Shown piece after piece: positions 1 through 6,856 of a DNA stretch of 9,614 nt (positions are counted from its first letter, which is position 1; every line of letters starts with the position of its first letter). The notes beneath the pieces were generated by a model, which was given only the letters and a program-made list of their open reading frames with translations, did no database searches and was not told the DNA's origin. The position numbers and the translations under genes are program-made. This stretch comes from Lachnospiraceae bacterium. Its GTDB lineage: Bacteria > Bacillota_A > Clostridia > Lachnospirales > Lachnospiraceae. The stretch spans positions 1 through 9,614 of the forward strand of contig JAFUEG010000382.1 of the NCBI GenBank assembly GCA_017464045.1, given 5' to 3'.

Positions 1-3000
1 AAAGCAATCTATAGTGATGTGAAGGATGTTATGAAGGGCATCGGCTTCAAGGATTACGGCGCACCGGACAGAGCAGATGCGGATACTGCCACTGCAGGTG
101 GAATCAGGCTGAATGATGAAGGCAAATTGGTAGAGCGTGATATGGGAAATGTTCCCACAGAGGATGATCTTTTTGATGAAGAATTTGGTGAGAATATAAG
201 TGCAGGCAAGCAGGAAGAAGGCAAACAGAAAGATCAGAAACAGGAAGAAGAGAAGCAAGAAGATCAGAAGCAAGAAGAAAAGCAGGAAGAAGAGAAGCCG
301 GAAGAAGAGAAGCCGGAAGTAAAAGAGGAGCAGGAGGAGAAAAAGCAGGAAGGTAAAGAACAAAAGAAGGACAGTAAGAAAAACGCAAAGAAAAAGCCTT
401 CACAGGATCAGGATTATACGGCAGATGATCTAAATGAGTTAAAGCAAAGACAGGACCGCATAGTAGCCGATTTAGCCGAATATGATAAAAATAATAAAGA
501 ATATGCGGACATGATTAAGCAGGGTGATGTTAAGAAAGCTGAGGCAGAGATTGACGAGATAGATAAAGTGCTTGACATGTATGAGAACGACAAGCTTACA
601 GGTAATATCAGGAAAGAGGATATCGATGTCAATGCTTTGAAATTTAAGCGTGCAAGAGATATATCCCAGCTTCTTGTCAACGAGCATTCAAAGAAGGATT
701 CGCCGGAGATGAAGAGTGCCAAGATTGATGTGGTTAAACTCTCTATAGCACTCGAGGATATGAAAAATGAACCTGCAACCATTGAAACTGTGGGTGATAT
801 CGCAGCTTATTATGAAATTGCTTTAAAGAGTCTTAAGGATTATTTGGATACTAAGAAAAAGAATAAGAGATATGACAGAGTACAGGCTGTATGGGAAAGT
901 CTCGCCTTTGAGCGCGATATCCTAAATATCTATCTGCAGGATCCGAAAGAGCTCAAGGGAACTATCGGAAATATCCTTCATATGTCGGCTGACAAAGAAG
1001 GAGATATTAAGCGTAAGCGTGCTATACGTGAAGTAAAGATTAAAAAGAATGCTATGTTTGGTCCGTCTTTTAGCGATACGGCTACATATGCAAGAACGGT
1101 TTTTGGAACATCCTACAGCCTTTCCGATGCATATTTAAAACCGGGATTAAAAGCAAAGGATAAGAAAGCTGAGACAGCAAAGGTTCTTGCTCTTCGTGAG
1201 GCACTTGGAAAGTTTAAACCGGGAAAAGTACAGATCGAGAAAATAAATGTACTTGGAAAAGATATAGAGATTCTTCAAAAAGCTAACAACAGACTTTATG
1301 TGCTTGATAATCATGATCAGATACCGCTTAACAAAAATGCATTACTTATGTGCAGCCAGATTGAGCGTGAGATGATGACTCACTCGGATATATTTGGAGA
1401 TAAAGCTGTAGCAGCTTTGATGGATCAATATAAAGGTGCTACCGGCAAAATGACTTCCGGCGAACATATGAGAATCAGGTCAAATCTTATTGAGTTTTTA
1501 AGCTCGAAGCTCGGAGTTCAGGGAGATGCTTTTACCAATATACGTCGAACAACCATGATAACCTATGCTGAGCAGCTTATAAGAGGAGAGAAAACAGCAG
1601 ATGATATAAAGAAATTAATGAGTAACAGTAAGGCAGATCAGGAGATGATAAACGGTATCGAGTTGACTGAACTTATGGAGCTTGATGAGGTGAGACAGGA
1701 AGAGATTAATTCTCATGTATCAATGTATGAGGTAATGTCTGATAAGCTTGATAATGATTGGAGCCAGGAAGAAAAGGATGTCAAGAATCTGCTTGCTGAT
1801 TTCATTTTCTCTACGGATACCCTTATTATGGATAAAAATGCCGATAATCCTGAAGAGTACATGCGTACGGTTTTATTGCAAAATAAAAAGGCTGTTGCGA
1901 CTCTTATAAAAGAAGATAAGGCCGATATTATTGCATCCGTTTTTGAGAAGATGTCCCTTAGTGGAGTTAAGGGTGTAGGTAACGACGAGCTTCATAGCAC
2001 CATAGCAAATGGAGTCAAAGATATCGTTGAAAAGATAAAGAATTCCATAGATACGGATGGAACGATAGTTGAGTTAGAAACGAAGATTGAAACATATCTT
2101 AACAATACCAAGGATAAAGACCTTACTGATAAGCTTAAGGCGGCTAATAGTAAGATGGAACAGGTTATCAATAAGTCCTGCGATATCCTTCAGGAAAATG
2201 TTAATCAGATAGTAGACCTGATGTTTGAAAAGACCCAAAAAGGTAATGATGAAACTTTACAGGATATTATCAAAAGCGCTGCGAAGGGTGAAGAAGGACA
2301 AGGAAAGTTCACCAGACAGGTACTTACCAATTACTTCAGTAAGATGAGCGTTATCGATAAACGTTCTATGTTATCCTCAGTTATCAGGTCTTCAAGAAAG
2401 GTTGAAGAGAGTATCTATAGTGATAAAGAACTGTTTGATGAGATAAGATCCAGAAGACTTGCAGCATATCCATCCCTGCTAAATAAAGTGGAAGGATTTG
2501 ATCTTAAAAATTTGTCTTTGGATGAGAAAGCTCAAATTGAAGAATACCGTGAGAAGAAGAGAAAGCTGAAGGTTGGTGCGAACTACTTTGGCGGTCTTAT
2601 AATGGGAGCAGGACCACTCTTCCAGAAGATGATGCAGGGACTTCCTGAAGAAGAGCTTCCGGAGGAAGTAAGAATGGCTCTTTCGGATGTCAAGTCTAAC
2701 CTTGCTCCGATACCTGCACGTATCGTCAAGTCACAGTTTAATGCCATGATAGAAAAGTCACATGGTATGATAACAAAGATAGAAGTTCTAAAGAATCTTG
2801 GTGCGGCTACTGTTGGACAGACCTTCCGATGCAAGATGTTTGGACCTACTTTGCCAAAAGAGGGCAAAAATGTAGTTATCAAGCTTTTGCGTGCTGACGT
2901 TCAAAACCGTATGAAGCGTGAGAGTAAGGTTATGCTTGATTGTGCAAAGGCTACAGATGAAGGAATGTATGAAACCTATCAGGGACAGCTTGGCATATAT

Positions 3001-5025
3001 GAAAAGGAACTTGACTTTAGAATTGAGGCAGAAAATATCAAAGCAGGTGAGATATATAATGGCAGATTTAATGACGTTGAATCTGAGAAGATCAACGGAA
3101 TCATAGATCCAACCGTAAACACACTTGTACTTGAGGAGGCACCGGGTTCCACTTTGGTTGATATACTTCTTGATGCACAGAAGGTTCGTAAGGATGTGAG
3201 ATATGACCTGGCTGTGAAGGGTAAGAAAAATGGAAAGGAACATATATATGATTACATTAAGTTTGATTACAAGGATCTTGATAAAGTAATCGCAGGTAAG
3301 AACAAGCTGCTTGATAAGGTAAGTGATTTGATAAAGAAGCGCGATGTTTTGGCAAATATGTGTAATGTATGGATCGATGAGGCACTTTTCAAGAGCGGTT
3401 ATTACCACGCAGATCTCCATGCCGGTAATATGCTTATAAATGATAGTAAGCTTACGATGATAGATTTCGGTAATGCTGTAAAATTTGATGATAATCAACA
3501 GACAGCCATAACGCAGATGATGACTGCTGCGGCTGCCGGAAACACAGAGCTGTTCTTTAGTGCATTTAATTTACTGCTTGATATGGAGGATGAGAAGTTT
3601 ACAGAGTTTTATGATGACAAAAAACAGGAAGAGGTAAAAGCAGCATTTGAAAAAATACTCGAAATGGGTAGTGACGAAGAAACCGGAGAGCGTATATCGG
3701 CAGCTCTTATCAGAGCCCAGGAATTAGGCGTTAAGCTTCCGCCTGCAATATACAATTTCTCACAGGGACAGTTGAGACTGCAAAAATCAATAAATGATAT
3801 CAACAATATGATATCGGGTATCAAATCTGATATCGCGTGGATTGAAAGCATGCAAGAGCGCCAGAATAGTGCTGATGCGGTAAGTGCTGTTCAAAACAGA
3901 GTTATAAGTAGTAACAGAAACGATAAGGATGTTGTATTCAAGAATTATCTGGATATGTTCGAACCGGTTAATAAGGAGAAATTTGTCAAGGGACTTCTTG
4001 ATAATACGAAAAAAGAAGCTAAGCTTGAAAAGGGTATTGCTGAAGTAGATAAAAGAAAGGAATTCAATGAAAAAGTACTTGGTCAGTTATACGACTTTGA
4101 GGAAAATATCTTTGGCGACGGAGATGTCAGTATGGAAGAAATACAGGGCTACCGGGCTAAATGGGAAGAGTATAAAGCCAAGTGGAAGGATAAGGTAGGC
4201 ACAAAGGAGCAGATAAAAGCAGCGAATGAAGCTATTGGCGAGATGCTGCCATCCAATTCCGGGTCTCCTGTATTTGACCTTTTCGGCGGTCAGGCATATC
4301 TTATGAGTCTGATGACTGCCATGGAGAATTTCGACGAGGAAAAGGTTAATGAGATTCTTTCTGTATATGATGTGATGATACCGGCAGCACTTGACCTTGA
4401 GAAAAAGGTGAAAGAATTATATAAGCTACAGGATAAGAACAAGCTCACTGAAGAAAAGAAACAGACACTTACGGATGAGATATATGAGTTATATAACAAA
4501 TTACATCTTAATCAGGTAAAGAATAATCCGATATCTATGGCGTTCAAGATGTATTTGCTTAACTTTAAGGATTCGGAGCAGATTAGTGTATTTCTTGAAG
4601 GTATGTTTAACGAAAAGACCACGACAAAAGTGGAGGAAGACGGAAAAACAAAAGAAGTAGCTTTGGGAGAGCTGTTTAAGGAAAAATATCAGTCTTATAT
4701 AGCGGCATACTCTGAGTATCAGGATCCGAAAAATTCGGCAATCAGGGACGATGCCCCGCCTGAAATTAAAAAAGAAATTGACAAGAAACAGGACGAACTT
4801 GTTAAAATCCACATTGAGATTGCAACCATTCAGCTTAAGAAATTCTATAATGGTTTCTATAGCAGAAGACCGGAGATTAAGAGCTATGATTTTTCAAAGG
4901 TTATGAAGGATGTTATCAAAGCTAACTGGTTTAACTTCGCGTTTAAGAAGGTAGGTGTAGGTAATCTTGTATCCTTGGCAGGCGTAAGTATTACTGAAAT
5001 CTTTAAGGCGTTAAGTAAAGAATAA
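1..5025 (+). CDS. Giant protein with a divergent ABC1/UbiB (AarF) kinase-like domain, 5' end outside window
   Basis: The frame is open from base 1, and the GTG at 19 has no ribosome binding site, so the true start probably lies upstream. Residues below count from that GTG. Residues 64-126 are Lys/Glu/Gln-rich; about 130-850 look mainly helical and charged, with no family I recognise. About 855-1270 align by eye with the ABC1/UbiB atypical kinase family: KMMQ at 870-873 in the place of the family's KxGQ, GAATVGQ at 928-934 (the Ala-rich loop), VVIK with Lys955 as the ATP-site lysine, ELDFRIEAEN at 997-1006, HADLHAGN at 1130-1137, and IDFG with Asp1149. A 'GVKLPPAIYNF' stretch near 1237 matches the family's C-terminal part. 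Residues about 1270-1668 are again helical. UbiB proteins are usually near 500 residues and support quinone biosynthesis; no quinone gene is seen here. I see no signal peptide in the visible part and no convincing membrane helix. ATP binding or phosphotransfer is plausible; the substrate is unknown. Confidence 0.85.
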   Translation, partial: KAIYSDVKDVMKGIGFKDYGAPDRADADTATAGGIRLNDEGKLVERDMGNVPTEDDLFDEEFGENISAGKQEEGKQKDQKQEEEKQEDQKQEEKQEEEKPEEEKPEVKEEQEEKKQEGKEQKKDSKKNAKKKPSQDQDYTADDLNELKQRQDRIVADLAEYDKNNKEYADMIKQGDVKKAEAEIDEIDKVLDMYENDKLTGNIRKEDIDVNALKFKRARDISQLLVNEHSKKDSPEMKSAKIDVVKLSIALEDMKNEPATIETVGDIAAYYEIALKSLKDYLDTKKKNKRYDRVQAVWESLAFERDILNIYLQDPKELKGTIGNILHMSADKEGDIKRKRAIREVKIKKNAMFGPSFSDTATYARTVFGTSYSLSDAYLKPGLKAKDKKAETAKVLALREALGKFKPGKVQIEKINVLGKDIEILQKANNRLYVLDNHDQIPLNKNALLMCSQIEREMMTHSDIFGDKAVAALMDQYKGATGKMTSGEHMRIRSNLIEFLSSKLGVQGDAFTNIRRTTMITYAEQLIRGEKTADDIKKLMSNSKADQEMINGIELTELMELDEVRQEEINSHVSMYEVMSDKLDNDWSQEEKDVKNLLADFIFSTDTLIMDKNADNPEEYMRTVLLQNKKAVATLIKEDKADIIASVFEKMSLSGVKGVGNDELHSTIANGVKDIVEKIKNSIDTDGTIVELETKIETYLNNTKDKDLTDKLKAANSKMEQVINKSCDILQENVNQIVDLMFEKTQKGNDETLQDIIKSAAKGEEGQGKFTRQVLTNYFSKMSVIDKRSMLSSVIRSSRKVEESIYSDKELFDEIRSRRLAAYPSLLNKVEGFDLKNLSLDEKAQIEEYREKKRKLKVGANYFGGLIMGAGPLFQKMMQGLPEEELPEEVRMALSDVKSNLAPIPARIVKSQFNAMIEKSHGMITKIEVLKNLGAATVGQTFRCKMFGPTLPKEGKNVVIKLLRADVQNRMKRESKVMLDCAKATDEGMYETYQGQLGIYEKELDFRIEAENIKAGEIYNGRFNDVESEKINGIIDPTVNTLVLEEAPGSTLVDILLDAQKVRKDVRYDLAVKGKKNGKEHIYDYIKFDYKDLDKVIAGKNKLLDKVSDLIKKRDVLANMCNVWIDEALFKSGYYHADLHAGNMLINDSKLTMIDFGNAVKFDDNQQTAITQMMTAAAAGNTELFFSAFNLLLDMEDEKFTEFYDDKKQEEVKAAFEKILEMGSDEETGERISAALIRAQELGVKLPPAIYNFSQGQLRLQKSINDINNMISGIKSDIAWIESMQERQNSADAVSAVQNRVISSNRNDKDVVFKNYLDMFEPVNKEKFVKGLLDNTKKEAKLEKGIAEVDKRKEFNEKVLGQLYDFEENIFGDGDVSMEEIQGYRAKWEEYKAKWKDKVGTKEQIKAANEAIGEMLPSNSGSPVFDLFGGQAYLMSLMTAMENFDEEKVNEILSVYDVMIPAALDLEKKVKELYKLQDKNKLTEEKKQTLTDEIYELYNKLHLNQVKNNPISMAFKMYLLNFKDSEQISVFLEGMFNEKTTTKVEEDGKTKEVALGELFKEKYQSYIAAYSEYQDPKNSAIRDDAPPEIKKEIDKKQDELVKIHIEIATIQLKKFYNGFYSRRPEIKSYDFSKVMKDVIKANWFNFAFKKVGVGNLVSLAGVSITEIFKALSKE
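208..396 (+). repeat. Low-complexity Lys/Glu/Gln-rich coding repeat
   Basis: This stretch encodes residues 64-126 of the giant protein (counted from GTG 19), built from irregular units such as KQEEE, KQEDQ and EEEKPE. At DNA level it includes a perfect 15-bp tandem duplication, gaagaagagaagccg at 286-300 and again at 301-315, plus repeated cagaagaa-like purine runs. It probably forms a disordered or highly charged linker between an N-terminal segment and the helical body. Purine-rich repeats like this can change length by slippage. Confidence 0.85.
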
Positions 5026-5071
5026 CTATGGTGTTTATAGTGTGGATAGATATTTGTTCAAAGAAGCAGTT

Positions 5072-5078
5072 AAGGAGG
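5072..5078 (+). promoter_or_regulatory. Strong ribosome binding site before the small ORF at 5088
   Basis: AAGGAGG lies 9 bases before ATG 5088 and is one of the best Shine-Dalgarno matches in the window. It starts 46 bases after the stop of the giant gene. Such a strong site argues that translation really begins at 5088, which makes the early stop after 35 codons notable. Confidence 0.7.
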
Positions 5079-5087
5079 AATACATAA

Positions 5088-5195
5088 ATGCCAAGCGATA
5101 AGCTGATTCAGAAAGAAAAAAAATATACAAGCTATATCGAGCGAACTTCAGAGGAAGCAAATTATGAGGAGGTACGTTTTATTTGCCGATGCTAA
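5088..5195 (+). CDS. Small ORF, 35 aa, possibly the 5' part of a frameshifted gene
   Basis: ATG 5088 follows a strong AAGGAGG site. The product begins MPSDKLIQKEKKYTSY and ends with FICRC after 35 residues. It is charged, has no membrane segment, and I recognise no family. The ORF contains a run of eight A (5116-5123), and its 3' end overlaps the +1-frame ORF at 5164-5337. Two readings are possible: a genuine tiny protein translationally coupled to the next ORF, or the broken start of a gene of about 82 residues. If the A tract had seven bases, this frame would run straight into the 5164 frame. The sequence alone does not decide between them. Confidence 0.4.
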   Translation: MPSDKLIQKEKKYTSYIERTSEEANYEEVRFICRC

Positions 5196-5337
5196 AAAAA
5201 CAGGTTCCTTAAGAAACTATGAATTTGCGTTTGGATATGATGAAAATGCTATCGAATGCAACAAATATATACAAAAACCGGACGCGGTAGTGTCCGGTGG
5301 AGAATGTCCATTATTTGAATCCGGGGCAAAGGGATAA
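5164..5337 (+). CDS. Small ORF, 57 aa, unknown function, overlapping the preceding ORF
   Basis: ATG 5164 has a plausible site, GAGGAA at 5151-5156, seven bases upstream. The product starts MRRYVLFADAKKTGS, includes NYEFAFGYDENAIE, has two cysteines, and ends GAKG. Its composition looks protein-like rather than random. It overlaps the end of the 35-aa ORF in the +1 frame, and its frame is open back to a TGA at 5104, so it could be the 3' part of one gene frameshifted at the A8 run. A 7-bp inverted repeat (5277-5298) lies within it. No family recognised. Confidence 0.4.
   Translation: MRRYVLFADAKKTGSLRNYEFAFGYDENAIECNKYIQKPDAVVSGGECPLFESGAKG
5277..5298. repeat. Perfect 7-bp inverted repeat with 8-nt loop
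   Basis: ACCGGAC (5277-5283) and GTCCGGT (5292-5298) can form a GC-rich hairpin that stands out from its AT-rich surroundings. On the + strand it is followed by GGAGAA rather than a T run, so it is not a + strand terminator. On the - strand it is followed by a short run of T (complement of A at 5273-5276), which looks like a weak terminator, but no - strand gene is visible to use it. It could also be an mRNA structure or processing site in the gap before the 5475 gene. Confidence 0.5.
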
Positions 5338-5340
5338 TAT

Positions 5341-5439
5341 ATGAGTATAAAACGTATTCTTTTGCAGAGTAATATTGACATAAAGGTTAGCCGGTATAGA
5401 AGCATTGCAGATAATGAAACTACGTTTTTGGAAAAGTGA
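5341..5439 (+). CDS. Small ORF, 32 aa, doubtful
   Basis: ATG 5341 lies in the same frame as the 57-aa ORF, just past its TAA, with AAAGGGA at 5328-5334 as a possible ribosome binding site. The product starts MSIKRILLQSNIDIK and ends TTFLEK. It may be a read-on remnant of the same decayed gene, a tiny separate protein, or chance. It ends 35 bases before the next gene. No family recognised. Confidence 0.2.
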   Translation: MSIKRILLQSNIDIKVSRYRSIADNETTFLEK

Positions 5440-5474
5440 AATATATATTTTTATGATAACAAAAGGACATTAGT

Positions 5475-6353
5475 ATGGATGTAGAAATTGAATTGATTGG
5501 TGAAGATGGGGTTGATACATATATACAATATATTCCTTCCGTAATGATAAGTGACATTAAGGAAGGAAAGAAGCTGTGTTTTGGACTGTATGGCAAAGAA
5601 ATAGGCGACGACAGGAAAACTTATGGAAGTGTTGTAGTTTCTTTAGATGCTTCTATAGATGGTAAAGAAGGAAATGTTTTGGTTGTTGATGCTGTGACAC
5701 CGGAAAAGCTTTTATGTAATCATGATATAATGACGATAGTTACAGGAAAACTATTGGAATACATTATACATAATGATATGTTGGGAATGATATTGTCTAT
5801 AGTATATCCGGATATGTCAGATGTGGAATCTGTTTTTGATATGTTTAATTTTATAAGGCTTGAGGATGGCAATTCGATCTATGAAGCATCCATTAAAGAG
5901 CTTATAAAACATAAGATGTTTAGTAAAGATTTACATGATTTTGATAAATATATCAGCAGTATTGAAGAATTGTCCGTCAGCGAGAGAAATTCGTTTTTTA
6001 AAGAAATGGGCACAAGATATCCTGAGGGTCTTTCGCCTAATCATTTGCCCGGGAAGATGCTTAACGGTCTTTCTTTCATATATAAGGAACATTCGGAGAT
6101 TAAAGGGTTTGTTCTTGTATCCGGTATATCGGATGAGCTTATATATGTAGGATCATTATATAATGAGGGTGACCCGTCATATGCTGCGGCACTTTTAAAA
6201 TGTCTTGCGAGAGAGGTTATAAGAAAGACATCTTACACAAAAGTTATGTTTGCAGCTGCAACAGACAGTGTTAAAAGATTTTGTGATAATCTGACTTATG
6301 AAATAGAGTCTCTTAATAAAAGATGGATAAGATATTATTATTTGGAGGTGTAG
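5475..6353 (+). CDS. Tandem GNAT-fold-like protein, probably degenerate, 292 aa
   Basis: ATG 5475 follows AAAAGGA (5461-5467) at 7 bases. Two halves each resemble the GNAT acetyltransferase fold by strand/helix pattern. In the first (about 33-143), GSVVVSLD at 51-58 and NVLVVDAVTP at 67-76 would be the central strands, DIMTIVTGKLLEYI the acetyl-CoA-side helix, and 'FDMFNFIRLEDGNSIYEASI' the family's C-terminal 'GF...Y' part. In the second (about 185-292), GFVLVSG, LIYVGSLY and the helix AAALLKCLAREVI play the same roles, ending RWIRYYYLEV. Neither half shows a clear R/Q-x-x-G-x-G/A acetyl-CoA loop, so catalysis is doubtful; a binding or regulatory role is possible. No signal peptide, likely cytoplasmic. 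Its end contains the ribosome binding site of the next gene, so the two are probably made together. The fold assignment is by eye and uncertain. Confidence 0.75.
   Translation: MDVEIELIGEDGVDTYIQYIPSVMISDIKEGKKLCFGLYGKEIGDDRKTYGSVVVSLDASIDGKEGNVLVVDAVTPEKLLCNHDIMTIVTGKLLEYIIHNDMLGMILSIVYPDMSDVESVFDMFNFIRLEDGNSIYEASIKELIKHKMFSKDLHDFDKYISSIEELSVSERNSFFKEMGTRYPEGLSPNHLPGKMLNGLSFIYKEHSEIKGFVLVSGISDELIYVGSLYNEGDPSYAAALLKCLAREVIRKTSYTKVMFAAATDSVKRFCDNLTYEIESLNKRWIRYYYLEV
6344..6350 (+). promoter_or_regulatory. Ribosome binding site embedded in the end of the upstream gene
   Basis: GGAGGTG sits within the last codons of the GNAT-like gene, directly before its TAG (6351-6353), and 6 bases before ATG 6357. 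This arrangement fixes the start of the YbjN-like gene and suggests translational coupling. Confidence 0.75.
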
Positions 6354-6356
6354 TTA

Positions 6357-6839
6357 ATGGGAGCGTCTTTTGATGAAACAATTGCATTTAGTGATGATGA
6401 GTTGTATGGTGCTGCGGTTAATGTACGAACCAATGGACTTATAGAACTTATACGGGATTTTGCGGATGAGGCAGAGATATCTGTTGGAAAAAATGGATTT
6501 CCTTGTATCGATGCAATCATAGCCGGGGTGAGTTATAAGATGTCATATTTTCCGGTTGGAGATGTTGATACAGATCGATTTATATTGGTAATCAGGACAA
6601 GTGCTTTTAAGGACGATGATAAAGATGATATAAGTAAAATGCTTGTATGTGAGAGCTATAATGCTGCAAGTGTTATGGGCTATGCTATATATCTGCCATT
6701 AGATGGAAGTATAGAATATCGCATATCAATTGCTGAACGCGGAGGATTGTCAGACAGCGAATATTATAGATATGTGTTTGAGATGGCAGAAAACAGTATA
6801 GAAGAACTTGTGGAACTATTAGAAGAAAATGAGGATTAA
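6357..6839 (+). CDS. YbjN-like protein (type III secretion chaperone-like fold), 160 aa
   Basis: The start is set by GGAGGTG at 6344-6350. The size and pattern fit the YbjN family: an N-terminal helix (about 25-39), strands such as 'CIDAIIAGVSYKMSYFP' (50-66) and 'RFILVIRTSAF' (74-84), then the typical second half, 'VCESYNAASVMGYAIYLPLDGSIEYRISIAE' at 97-127, where a short helix with an Asn leads into two strands, then 'LSDSEYYRYVFEMAENSIEELVELLEE' as the long C-terminal helix. The protein is acidic, with no signal peptide or membrane segment. YbjN proteins resemble class I type III secretion chaperones in fold; in enterobacteria they act as regulators, but molecular functions are poorly known. 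Here it lies between a GNAT-like and a protease gene, 17 bases before the latter, so it may bind or regulate a neighbour's product; that is inference. Family call by eye. Confidence 0.8.
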   Translation: MGASFDETIAFSDDELYGAAVNVRTNGLIELIRDFADEAEISVGKNGFPCIDAIIAGVSYKMSYFPVGDVDTDRFILVIRTSAFKDDDKDDISKMLVCESYNAASVMGYAIYLPLDGSIEYRISIAERGGLSDSEYYRYVFEMAENSIEELVELLEENED

Positions 6840-6856
6840 TAATCAGAGGTGATAAG

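Noticed and set aside
19..21. GTG 19 as the true start of the giant gene
   Set aside because: There is no Shine-Dalgarno sequence before it and the frame is open to base 1, so the gene more likely enters from outside the window.
2788..3498. Long - strand ORF (236 codons) opposite the kinase-like domain
   Set aside because: It lies wholly opposite the part of the + strand gene that carries the conserved HADLHAGN and IDFG motifs, its product is rich in Ile, Cys and Leu with no family resemblance, and no ribosome binding site supports it. It is an antisense shadow.
5375..5400. TTGACA (5375-5380) with TATAGA (5395-5400) as a promoter for the GNAT-like gene
   Set aside because: The -35 match is perfect, but the spacer is only 14 bases, too short for normal sigma-70 use, and no better -10 box stands at 16-18 bases.
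5428..5457. TTGGAA (5428-5433) with TATGAT (5452-5457) as a promoter
   Set aside because: Spacing is 18 bases, but transcription would begin around 5464, within the ribosome binding site at 5461-5467, leaving the message without a usable site.
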